DNA of 64,000 nucleotides from Lysinibacillus composti. GTDB taxonomy: Bacteria > Bacillota > Bacilli > Bacillales_A > Planococcaceae. The stretch is taken from positions 62,001 through 126,000 of the forward strand of contig NZ_JAFBDY010000010.1 of the NCBI RefSeq assembly GCF_016908465.1, in the 5' to 3' direction. The position numbers and the translations under genes were made by a program. How positions within the stretch are numbered: position 1 is the first letter of the stretch; every line of letters begins with the position of its first letter. Below are positions 54,213 through 64,000 of the stretch, one piece after another. The notes beneath the pieces were generated by a model. It had not been told where the DNA came from and searched no databases. It saw nothing but the letters and a program-made list of their open reading frames with translations.

Positions 54213-54317
54213 TTGGATAATCATTCAAGACTATCCGGTACTTCTTCCACTCATGCAAAGCCTATTATTAGAGAGGCGATACTTTGCATGGGGCGAAACG
54301 GGAAACTTTATCGCTAA
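54213..54317 (+). CDS. Candidate 34-residue peptide
   Basis: Starts at TTG 7 nt after AAAGGGGGTG, an excellent ribosome binding site, with a TATAAT box just upstream. The peptide begins MDNHSRLSGTSSTHAKPIIR and ends CMGRNGKLYR; it is basic, with one Cys. The DNA also folds into a hairpin CATGCAAAG / CTTTGCATG (54253-54290). No family recognised. Alternatively the site is part of a leader of the next gene. Confidence 0.45.
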   Translation: MDNHSRLSGTSSTHAKPIIREAILCMGRNGKLYR

Positions 54318-54380
54318 ACAAGCTTTTCTAATATATGGCTTTGCACCTTATTTATTTAAATCAAATAAGGAGCGAGCAAA

Positions 54381-54650
54381 ATGAAATATATCAATGCAAA
54401 CAAGGTTTTACCTGAAAAGCTATTAGAAGAAATCCAAAAGTATGTCCAAGGGGCAACGCTTTACATTCCCAAGCCGGAAACGGATTATATGAAATGGGGA
54501 ACCTCAAGTGGTGGGAGAGGGATACTTGACCGTCGCAATGACAAGATTAGAAATGATTTTAAAAGCGGCAGTAGTATCCAACAACTAGCCGAGGAATATT
54601 TCCTTTCAACTGAAACCATTAAGAAAATTGTCTATTCGCATAAAAAGTAA
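54381..54650 (+). CDS. CD3324/Mor-like small helix-turn-helix protein
   Basis: 89 residues. MKYINANKVLPEKLLEEIQKYVQG, LYIPK, KWGTSSGGRGILDRRNDKIRNDFKSG and SIQQLAEEYFLSTETIKKIV show the CD3324-type layout, with a C-terminal helix-turn-helix like that of Mor transcription activators. Often of unknown target in Firmicutes. AAGGAGCGAG precedes the ATG. Confidence 0.87.
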   Translation: MKYINANKVLPEKLLEEIQKYVQGATLYIPKPETDYMKWGTSSGGRGILDRRNDKIRNDFKSGSSIQQLAEEYFLSTETIKKIVYSHKK

Positions 54651-54785
54651 GCGAACAGCACTGGTGGAGCTTTTTATCAGTGCTGTTTTTATGTAAAAAA
54701 CATTTATAAATCATTTTATCCAATTCTTTTGTTTGCTGTGTTGATTACAATAAGGGTAAGAGCAAAAATGATTGGAGAAATATGT

Positions 54786-55436
54786 ATGATCGAAAAATTT
54801 ATTAAAAACGAGCAGTTCAATTTTATTAATAAACAAATTGCTTTAATAAAGGATTGTATCAGAAAGAATGTTCCCCCAAATGTTTTAGCAGCTTCAATCG
54901 ACTTAGCGAATGCGAAAATATTCGATCTTTTTCCAGAAGCGTCAGCGGAACAACAAAAACTATTCGATCTATCCAAATTGAAATCAGATAAAGAGTATGA
55001 CCAATATATCCAACATCTATCGAACTATTTACGACCATTTCCTAACATCACGGAGCAACAACTAAAGAAAATCTTTCCGAAACATAAAAAACTCAAACTG
55101 CCTGATTTATCGAATATTGACCTTAGTCAGATCACTTATTTAAGCTGGAAAGACTCCAGATATAATAAAAAATTTATTGTATATGAGCTAGAAGGAAAAA
55201 TGGTCGGCATTGAGTGTGAAATGGCAGCAACGAGTAAAAAAAATATTTGTTCCTTCTGTAACAGCATGAACGAAGTTGCCTATTTTTCTACGGTAACAAA
55301 AGCGAAAAAAACCAATAACCCGGACTATTACAAGTCAATCGGCAATCTTATTTGCATCGACAGCAGTGAATGTAATAAAAAAATAACAGATGTGGAGTAT
55401 TTAACAAACGTATTAAAAGAATCGCTTGGGATATAA
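54786..55436 (+). CDS. FusB/FusC-family EF-G-binding protein
   Basis: 216 residues from the ATG at 54786 (MIEKFIKNEQFNFINKQI), which has TTGGAGA upstream; an earlier in-frame ATG at 54729 has none. The N-terminal helical bundle is followed by a C-terminal zinc-binding domain (WKDSRYNKKFIVYELEGKMVGI, then ICSFCNSM and ICIDSSECNKKI, four cysteines). FusB proteins bind elongation factor G and free ribosomes stalled by fusidic acid; chromosomal relatives in Bacillales are common and may or may not confer resistance. Confidence 0.87.
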   Translation: MIEKFIKNEQFNFINKQIALIKDCIRKNVPPNVLAASIDLANAKIFDLFPEASAEQQKLFDLSKLKSDKEYDQYIQHLSNYLRPFPNITEQQLKKIFPKHKKLKLPDLSNIDLSQITYLSWKDSRYNKKFIVYELEGKMVGIECEMAATSKKNICSFCNSMNEVAYFSTVTKAKKTNNPDYYKSIGNLICIDSSECNKKITDVEYLTNVLKESLGI

Positions 55437-55494
55437 CCGTAAGCGTGTGAGAGTGACGAAGGAGTATGAAGGGGTTGCTCGACTAACGAAAAGG

Positions 55495-55527
55495 TAAGCT
55501 AGGAGAAGATTCTCTTAGCTTTTTTAT
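55495..55527 (+). terminator. Terminator of the FusB-like gene
   Basis: AAGCTAGGAGAA / TTCTCTTAGCTT stem with a G-T pair, then TTTTATTTT. A near-identical hairpin recurs at 59123. Confidence 0.85.
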
Positions 55528-55565
55528 TTTAGGGTTATAAAATATAACAAGCAACAAATCTATTT

Positions 55566-56150
55566 AACGGAAAAATATTCCCTTATTTCGAAAATGATCC
55601 TGAAAATAGTTTAAATAGCGGAAGAAAATTCCCTTATTGACCTGAAAAACACGGAAATAGCGGCATTTTATTAAGTATAACGGAAAAATGTTCCCTTATA
55701 TCACCTGAAAAAAGGGCTGCTACTATAATTAACGGAAAAATATTCCCCTATTTCGAAAATGATCCTGAAAATAGTTTAAATAGAGGAAGAAAATTCCCTT
55801 ATTGACCTGAAAAACACGGAAATAGCGGCATTTTATTAAGCATAACGGAAAAATGTTCCCTTATATCACCTGAAAAAAGACCTGATTCTATAATTAACGG
55901 AAAAATATTCCCCTATTTCGAAAATGATCCTGAAAATAGTTTAAATAGAGGAAGAAAATTCCCTTATTGACCTGAAAAACACGGAAATAGCGGCATTTTA
56001 TTAAGTATAACGGAAAAATGTTCCCTTATATCACCTGAAAAAAGGGCTGCTACTATAATTAACGGAAAAATATTCCCTTAATTAGAAAATACCCCTGAAA
56101 ATAAGCAAAATAGCGGAGGAAGTTTCCCTTACATTACCCAGAATCAACCT
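55566..56150. repeat. 165-bp tandem repeat array, three units plus a decayed fourth
   Basis: Units at 55566-55730, 55731-55895 and 55896-56060, each exactly 165 bp; the first and third differ at two positions, the second and third at five. A partial, diverged unit follows from 56061 to about 56150. Every unit contains three related sub-blocks starting A(A/G)CGGAAAAATATTCCCTTA and leading into CCTGAAAA, spaced 51, 62 and 52 bp. The array fills most of the 899-bp gap before the rifampicin phosphotransferase gene. No long open frame. Confidence 0.93.
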
Positions 56151-56323
56151 CGATCCCGTATCTAACAGGGAAATTCCCTCTATAACCTAAATAACGCAAA
56201 AATAGGGCACAAATCAATCCTTGTGCACCTCTCCCTATATTAATTATAGCATATAAAAAATCTTCATTATAGACTGTTAGTTCTCGTGTACGACTGCTAA
56301 AATCATAGAACATTATAGGTTAG

Positions 56324-58945
<2,622 letters not shown>

Positions 58946-59044
58946 ATGCCATGCTTAGAAAAAGTTGCTCAGTGGGCGACGTTAGTTAGAGACAATGAAT
59001 TAGAAGAAGCCGGAGCAATCGTGGACGAGTTAGAGAATTCATAA
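58946..59044 (+). CDS. Candidate 32-residue frame directly after rph
   Basis: The ATG directly follows the TAA of rph (TAAATG). It encodes MPCLEKVAQWATLVRDNELE and ends VDELENS, acidic and helical. No separate ribosome binding site, so it could be read only by re-initiation. May be a remnant. The remaining gap to 59336 contains a terminator and the sigma-factor promoter. Confidence 0.3.
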   Translation: MPCLEKVAQWATLVRDNELEEAGAIVDELENS

Positions 59045-59122
59045 GAATCAGCGGCCTGCAATCACGATTGCTAATATGCGCCAATTGCTCTTGATAAATA
59101 CAATAAATAAAATAATAATCAA

Positions 59123-59154
59123 AAGCTAGGAGATCTTTCTCTTAGCTTTTTTAT
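59123..59154 (+). terminator. Terminator after rph
   Basis: AAAAGCTAGGAGA / TCTCTTAGCTTTT stem, then TTATTTT. Shares GCTAGGAGA...TCTCTTAGCTTTTTT with the terminator at 55495. Confidence 0.87.
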
Positions 59155-59277
59155 TTTGGCATTTTTGGCTTTGCACTAAACTGCGCCTCTCTACGCTCTT
59201 GCCAGAAATTTATTAAAAGCTTTATTAGCACATAATTCATCCAAAAGTAAAGTTTTGTAAAAATATTTAAATTCTTG

Positions 59278-59306
59278 TGAACCAAGTGGACAATAAATTG
59301 CTCTAA
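59278..59306 (+). promoter_or_regulatory. Candidate ECF-type autoregulatory promoter
   Basis: TGAACC (59278-59283), 16-17-bp spacer, GCTCTAA (59300-59306), about 30 bp before the sigma-factor start. The -35 resembles the TGAACC/TGAAAC used by ECF sigma factors, which often read their own operon. Confidence 0.4.
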
Positions 59307-59336
59307 TAAATGTCAAAAGAAAAGGAGGACTAGAGT

Positions 59337-59867
59337 TTGAATGATGAACGATTAGTAAGACGTGCGCAACAAGGGGACAAAGATGCGTTTGTCCAGCTCA
59401 TCAAAAGCATGGAAGCGTCGCTTTATAAAGTATCGAAAGCGATTCTTATATCGGATTCCGAATGTTTAGATGCCGTACAAGAAACGATTTTAAATGCCTA
59501 TACAAATATCTCTCAACTTCGCGAACCAAAATACTTTAAAACATGGATTACGAGAATTCTAATTAACGAATGCAATAAAATCCGCAAAGTTCAAACGAGA
59601 ATTGTCCAAATGGATGATTATCTTGAACCTACTACTGTAAGTGAACAGACAGATGCGATTGTTGATGTGCAATCAGCCATTAATTGTCTAGAACCTGACC
59701 TTCGCACAGTCATTACTTTATATTATTATGAGGATCTTTCCATTAAGGAAATTGCGACGATTTTAGATATTGCAAGTGGAACGGTGAAATCACGTTTAAA
59801 TAGAGCAAGAACGAAATTGGGCGGTCTTTTAAATAACCATGCAGAGGGGAGATTAATTCATGAATAA
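59337..59867 (+). CDS. ECF-type RNA polymerase sigma factor
   Basis: 176 residues starting at TTG, fixed by AAAAGGAGG 8 nt upstream; no in-frame ATG is better. Region 2 (RAQQGDKDAFVQLIKSMEASLYKVSKAILI, DAVQETILNAYTNISQLREPKYFKTWITRILINEC) and region 4 (DLRTVITLYYYEDLSIKEIATILDIASGTVKSRLNRARTKL) are complete. Similar to SigV/SigM-type factors. Its last 8 bases overlap the next gene, an anti-sigma factor. Confidence 0.93.
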   Translation: MNDERLVRRAQQGDKDAFVQLIKSMEASLYKVSKAILISDSECLDAVQETILNAYTNISQLREPKYFKTWITRILINECNKIRKVQTRIVQMDDYLEPTTVSEQTDAIVDVQSAINCLEPDLRTVITLYYYEDLSIKEIATILDIASGTVKSRLNRARTKLGGLLNNHAEGRLIHE

Positions 59868-61233
59868 AAAAGTGGAAGAACAACTTCGTGCCTGGGGAAA
59901 AAACAAGGAACAGGTGCCAGACTTCTTTTCAAAAGGAATTGATGATGTATTAAATAATCTACCCGAAACAGCTACTCCGACAAACGAACGTATGGTGCGA
60001 ACGAAGCCTAAAAAGAAACGCTTAGTCGCAAAGTCACTTGTTGCTGCTGCAGTCATTAGCTTTGGTGTCATTGGTTCAGGTTTTATCTCCCCAACGATGG
60101 CGCAAATGCTGAAAGAAGTGCCAATCATTGGTTCAATTTTTAGTAATTCCGAGGATCGTTCATTAACAATCATCGATGAACAAGACCTAGCTTCTACATT
60201 AAATCAGACGGTAACAGATCAAGGAATCACCCTTACGATAACGGAAACTTACTTTGGTGGTGGTCGTTTAGTCATTGCTTATACGATTGAATCAGAAGAA
60301 GTTGAGCTAGAGCGTGTTGTAAAAGGAAGAGGAGTACCTCTACATTACAATGCTCTAATAGATGGTGAGCAATTTAGCCACTCGACAACGTTTGAACAAA
60401 GTGTAGATGAAGGTGTCGCCAAAGGAATTATTGACATGAGTATTGGGTTGGAATCTGAGTTATCAGAGAAACCTGTGCTAGATCTTAAAGTGAAGGAAAT
60501 TGCTGGCGTAACTGGCTCGTGGAACTTTACCTTACCGATTGATTTGGAGAAGACGAAAGCAGCTACAAAGACTTTCTCTCCGATGACTTCCGCTACATGG
60601 GAAGATGCAGCCTTCGTAGTGGAAAAGGTTGAATTCACACCGGTGCAATCACAAATTATTATCGATCGTACAGTACCAAAAGATGATATTTTTGACTATG
60701 GATTCTCGGTCTATGATGAAAACGGCACATCGCTCGGTTTCCATGGCGGCTCTGGTAGTTCGGTCATTGACGTAGGAAACGGATTAGTGAACTTTAAGGA
60801 TACAATCCTACTACAAGGGCGTGAAGAGGTTCCTACTGGGTTGATGATTGAAGTATATAACAATCATGGAGGACCTTATGAATCCTCGAAAGTAAAAGAA
60901 GTCAACATCCCATTAACGGAATCGGAACTCCCATATACCCTCAACTATCCAGATGGTAGCAAGTTAATTGTCACAGGTGTTGAACAGTTAGAAGATGAAA
61001 CGGTCGTTTATTACGATATTGAAGGAAAGCTAAATTTACAAAATGCCTTCTTAATGTTAGAGATTGAAAACGGCGAAAGACTCCCACCAATCATGCTAGA
61101 AGCAAAACGCACGAACTTACAGAAATTATCCTTTAGTCAATCGTTCGATCAATCAGAAGGCCCCATTTCACTATTCACTACAATTGATGCAAATGAGGTG
61201 GATACATTTGTCTTTGAAGTAAAGTTGGATTAA
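59860..61233 (+). CDS. Anti-sigma factor with DUF4179/DUF5643 domains
   Basis: 457 residues: about 50 cytoplasmic residues, one membrane helix (LVAKSLVAAAVISFGVIGSGF, about 48-70), then the extracellular DUF4179 stretch (ISPTMAQMLKEVPIIGSIFS, ITETYFGGGRLVIAYTIES) and a DUF5643-type beta-rich domain. This is the usual partner of Bacillales ECF factors, holding them at the membrane until an envelope signal arrives. The 8-bp overlap with the sigma gene implies coupled translation. GAGGGGAG precedes the ATG. Confidence 0.9.
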   Translation: MNKKVEEQLRAWGKNKEQVPDFFSKGIDDVLNNLPETATPTNERMVRTKPKKKRLVAKSLVAAAVISFGVIGSGFISPTMAQMLKEVPIIGSIFSNSEDRSLTIIDEQDLASTLNQTVTDQGITLTITETYFGGGRLVIAYTIESEEVELERVVKGRGVPLHYNALIDGEQFSHSTTFEQSVDEGVAKGIIDMSIGLESELSEKPVLDLKVKEIAGVTGSWNFTLPIDLEKTKAATKTFSPMTSATWEDAAFVVEKVEFTPVQSQIIIDRTVPKDDIFDYGFSVYDENGTSLGFHGGSGSSVIDVGNGLVNFKDTILLQGREEVPTGLMIEVYNNHGGPYESSKVKEVNIPLTESELPYTLNYPDGSKLIVTGVEQLEDETVVYYDIEGKLNLQNAFLMLEIENGERLPPIMLEAKRTNLQKLSFSQSFDQSEGPISLFTTIDANEVDTFVFEVKLD

Positions 61234-61362
61234 AAGGTGAAAGTGAAAAGCGCGGCAACACATGAATATTTTATATCCCATTTGGAAAGTATTTTGAAAG
61301 TTATGATGAAAGTACTAAATAGACAAAATTAGATTAGTTATATGTAAAGAAGAGAGTGGGAT

Positions 61363-62124
61363 ATGATGAAACTAACAGGGAATACAGTACTGATTACAGG
61401 TGGAGCTGCAGGAATTGGCTTTGCATTCGCCAAGAGATTTATTAAAGCGGGAAATAAAGTGATTGTCTGCGGCAGACGAGAAACAAAGCTTCAGGAGGCA
61501 AAGGATCAATACCCTAAACTAATTACTAGAGTTTGTGATGTGACGAAAGAAGCTGATCGAATCGCATTGTTCGATTGGGTAACAAACGAGCATCCTGATG
61601 TGAATGTGATTGTCAATAATGCTGGCATACAGCAGCGCTACCATGTCCTGAAGGCGAATGCAAAAGAAGATTGGAGTTATTATAGTAATGAAATAGCTTC
61701 CAATGTCGAGGCGCCATTTCACTTTTCCATGTTATTTGCGCGGTACTTTGCAACAAAAGATTATGCAGCAATCCTAAATTTATCTTCCGGTTTAGCGTTT
61801 ACCCCAATGGCCATTGCACCGATTTATTCTGCTACGAAAGCAGCGGTTCATTCATTTACTATGAGTTTACGTCATCAACTCGAAGATACGAACATTGAGG
61901 TAGTCGAAATTGCACCGCCTGCAGTAAATACCGATTTAGGGGGAGCAGGCCTTCATACTTTCGGCACCCCGGTCGATGAATTTGCTGATGCTATATTTAA
62001 AGGACTTGAAGAAGGTAAAACAGAAATTGGTTACGCACGTGCAGCATCTGCTATGAGAATGTCACGAGACGAAATTGACGAGTCCGTTAAAACGATGTAC
62101 GCCAATATGAAAAATACGATTTGA
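61363..62124 (+). CDS. Short-chain dehydrogenase, DltE-like
   Basis: 253 residues. NTVLITGGAAGIGFAFAKRF holds the TGxxxGIG cofactor loop; NVIVNNAGIQQRY carries NNAG; catalytic Ser (LNLSSGLAF) and YxxxK (YSATKAA) are in place. The order and ending (RHQLEDTNIEVVEIAPPAVNTDL) match the DltE branch of classical SDRs, though no dlt genes are adjacent. ATG codons occur at 61363 and 61366; GAGAGTGGG upstream suits either. Confidence 0.92.
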   Translation: MMKLTGNTVLITGGAAGIGFAFAKRFIKAGNKVIVCGRRETKLQEAKDQYPKLITRVCDVTKEADRIALFDWVTNEHPDVNVIVNNAGIQQRYHVLKANAKEDWSYYSNEIASNVEAPFHFSMLFARYFATKDYAAILNLSSGLAFTPMAIAPIYSATKAAVHSFTMSLRHQLEDTNIEVVEIAPPAVNTDLGGAGLHTFGTPVDEFADAIFKGLEEGKTEIGYARAASAMRMSRDEIDESVKTMYANMKNTI

Positions 62125-62369
62125 TGATTGTAATGAGAGCTGTCCCTTTAGTGGATGGCTCTTTATTTTTTTAAATCAATTCACCCTGTGAAGTATGATT
62201 TTTGGCCTCATTATGCGCGGCAAAGAGTAAAAAGTTCTTAGTTTATGAGCAACATTCAGTAGACTAGTTGAACTTCCTAGGAAGAAAAATTCGAAATATA
62301 AGAATAATGGTTAGTTTTTAGGAAATAATCTTCCTTTGATAATAAACTAAGCCGGGGAGGTATTATTTC

Positions 62370-62837
62370 TTGTTTAAAGATACCATCATAAAAAAAATCG
62401 TAGAAATTGTATGGCCTGTATGTAAAAAGATATTTACTCTATTTGCTAAAGAAATAATTGAATTTATTTTTGTTACAATAAAAAATGAATTTCGTAAGTA
62501 TCAAAGTAAACAAACTAAGGAAAAAGAAGAACAAGTTCAAGATAATATTAGAAAAGCACAAGAAACAGATGATATTGATGAAAAAAATAAACTACATGAA
62601 CAAAATGAACAATTAAAAAGGGATATACAGAATTTAAAGGAATATATGAAGGATTTAGAAAGCATTCTCAAAAACGTTCAAGAAAAAACATCCAAAAATA
62701 TTCAAGATAAAGTCGAAAAAACCAATGTTAAAGATTTAATTGAAGGAAATGAAAATGATGAAAAGTTAAATATAAAAGAAAAAGAATCCTATCTCCACTT
62801 AGATCAAACTGATACTGAAGGGGATAAAAAAGTCTAA
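62370..62837 (+). CDS. Small membrane-anchored coiled-coil protein
   Basis: 155 residues from a TTG with GGGGAGGT 8 nt upstream. Residues 1-42 are hydrophobic and amphipathic (IIKKIVEIVWPVCKKIFTLF, IIEFIFVTI), then about 45-120 is a Lys/Glu-rich coiled coil (KEEQVQDNIRKAQETDDIDE, NEQLKRDIQNLKEYMKDLES). No family recognised. The layout suggests a peripheral membrane scaffold facing the cytoplasm. AT content is higher than that of its neighbours. Confidence 0.7.
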   Translation: MFKDTIIKKIVEIVWPVCKKIFTLFAKEIIEFIFVTIKNEFRKYQSKQTKEKEEQVQDNIRKAQETDDIDEKNKLHEQNEQLKRDIQNLKEYMKDLESILKNVQEKTSKNIQDKVEKTNVKDLIEGNENDEKLNIKEKESYLHLDQTDTEGDKKV

Positions 62838-62957
62838 TTAAAGTAACTTAGGATTTTATATGTTTTTACACGTGCTTTATGATGCAATCCTCAAAGTATA
62901 ATATCCGCCAAGAAAAGCAAACTATACTGAAACCAAATTGTATAGGAGGCTTTTGAA

Positions 62958-63161
62958 ATGGCAAAACAAAATCCATCAAAACCCAATGTGACAAAAGATT
63001 ATGTCCCTAAAGAAGATATGATTAAAAATATTAAAGATAATATGCGTGTAGCTGAGGTTAGTAAGGAATTTGCAGGGCCTGAAGAACTTGAACATCTTGA
63101 AGAAAAAAATCAACGTCGTATTCACGAAATTGAACGCCTTCAAAATAAACCTTTAAGTTAG
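62958..63161 (+). CDS. Small hydrophilic protein, unknown function
   Basis: 67 residues, starting MAKQNPSKPNVTKDYVPKED with AGGAGG well placed, and ending in a charged helix EELEHLEEKNQRRIHEIERL. No cysteines or membrane segment. Possibly one of the many small, sporulation- or stress-related Bacillales proteins; I do not recognise it. Confidence 0.75.
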   Translation: MAKQNPSKPNVTKDYVPKEDMIKNIKDNMRVAEVSKEFAGPEELEHLEEKNQRRIHEIERLQNKPLS

Positions 63162-63197
63162 TTTGTTCAGTTGATATACAAGCATTCACATATTTGC

Positions 63198-63229
63198 AAG
63201 GACGGTTGCCTCTAGCGCCGTCCTTTTTT
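63198..63229 (+). terminator. Terminator of the 67-residue gene
   Basis: AAGGACGG / CCGTCCTT stem with loop containing TGC...GCG, then TTTTTG. Confidence 0.88.
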
Positions 63230-63399
63230 GTTAAAACTTCTTAGGTAGATTCACACCCTGTTTCTCTAGTTGTTCTTCTGTTCATTCTAATAAAGCTTTC
63301 AATTGAACTTTCGTCGTTTGATTTGATTTCGATTATGAAGAATATTCTACTACCCTCAATAGCATACTGAATTTGGTTAAAAAACTTGGAGGGATAACA

Positions 63400-64000
63400 A
63401 TGACTACAGAACCAATTACAATACATTCAATTATAAATGGTGAAAAAATTGAAACAGAGAATAAATTACCTCGTGAAAACCCAACGCATCCGGATCAAAT
63501 TGTTGGTTATGCTCCTATTAATAGTAAAGAAGAAACAATCCAAGCCATCGATGCGGCGTATGAAGCATTTAAAAGTTGGGCATGGAGTGATGTAGATGAT
63601 CGCATTGCTAGAATGAAAAAGGCAATTCAAAAAATTAAAGACTCTACAGAAGAGATTGCTGAATTATTATCTCGTGAACATGGGAAGGCGCTATATGATG
63701 CTCATGGAGAAATAGCTGTTTCTTTAATGTGGATGGAATTTGCTTGTGATCATGTAAAAAATGTTGTGGCTCCTGAAGAAAAAGAACATGATAATGGTCG
63801 AACAATTATTACCCACGATCCAATTGGTGTGGTTTCTGCCATTACGCCTTGGAACTATCCCATTTCATTATCTACTATTAAGATAGCACCGGCATTATTA
63901 ACAGGAAATACGATGGTGTTAAAACCAAGTCCATTTGCTCCTCTTGCTGTAAGTCGTGTATGTGAAATCATTTCGGATGAATTCCCTCCTGGTGTATTAA
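63400..64000 (+). CDS. Aldehyde dehydrogenase, 3' end beyond the window
   Basis: The first 200 codons are visible, starting at an ATG with TTGGAGGG upstream. IHSIINGEKIETENKLPREN is the usual opening, followed by IQAIDAAYEAFKSWAWSDVDDRIARM. DPIGVVSAITPWNYPISL carries the conserved TPWNYP of the NAD fold, and GNTMVLKPSPFAPL the KPS lysine that binds cofactor. The catalytic Cys and Glu lie outside the window, so substrate class cannot be set. Confidence 0.9.
   Translation, partial: MTTEPITIHSIINGEKIETENKLPRENPTHPDQIVGYAPINSKEETIQAIDAAYEAFKSWAWSDVDDRIARMKKAIQKIKDSTEEIAELLSREHGKALYDAHGEIAVSLMWMEFACDHVKNVVAPEEKEHDNGRTIITHDPIGVVSAITPWNYPISLSTIKIAPALLTGNTMVLKPSPFAPLAVSRVCEIISDEFPPGVL

Noticed and set aside
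55566-56150. CRISPR array
   Set aside because: The repeats are contiguous 165-bp tandem units, not short direct repeats with unique spacers, and no cas genes are present.

Overview
The window looks like chromosomal DNA of a low-GC, Gram-positive, spore-forming member of the Bacillales (Bacillaceae/Planococcaceae type). Supporting signs are AAGGAGG-type ribosome binding sites before almost every gene, frequent GTG/TTG starts, T-tailed hairpin terminators, an SLH-anchored wall hydrolase, a Mn-catalase of the spore-coat type, a RocE/RocF arginine pair and a Listeria/Bacillus-type rifampicin phosphotransferase. I cannot name the genus. No rRNA, CRISPR array, transposase or prophage module was seen. 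One tRNA (Asn) is present.

Region 1-13.8 kb is a defence-type island. It holds: a tight three-gene unit (AddB-like Fe-S protein cut by the window edge, a 59-residue basic protein, a short UvrD-type helicase); a stand-alone HelD-like motor; a Sau3AI-type restriction enzyme with its C5 methyltransferase, whose promoter carries two GATC sites; and a McrB/McrC-like (DUF2357) type IV restriction pair. It ends in an 81-aa conserved gene next to the frameshifted tail of an aspartyl protease.

Region 13.8-19 kb is a guanidino-compound module: an IclR regulator convergent with an amino-acid permease and two amidinotransferase-fold hydrolases. A second arginine module (arginase plus RocE-like permease) lies at 48.8-51.2 kb.

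Region 19-44 kb is ordinary housekeeping and accessory content: acetyltransferase, serine hydrolase, nucleotidyltransferase, a YhgE-like exporter with a divergent TetR regulator, a spore-protein-like Asn-rich peptide, tRNA-Asn, MOSC protein, oxidoreductases, an SLH-domain glucosaminidase, nitroreductase, a repeat protein, cobT behind a B12 riboswitch and terminator, a chemoreceptor, and small enzymes. Two dispersed intergenic repeat families decorate gene ends here: GGGACAGG...CCTTGTCCC hairpins at six loci, and ATTCT...AGAAT-GTGCC hairpins at four loci.

Region 44-48.4 kb is a LysR-controlled catabolic module (carboxymuconolactone decarboxylase-like protein, GntP permease, hydroxyacid dehydrogenase). 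The two target promoters share the same operator, -35 and -10 arrangement.

Region 52-64 kb contains a quinone oxidoreductase, Mn-catalase, a FusB-like EF-G-binding protein, a three-unit 165-bp tandem repeat, rifampicin phosphotransferase, an ECF sigma/anti-sigma pair, an SDR, two small proteins of unknown function and the start of an aldehyde dehydrogenase that runs off the right edge.
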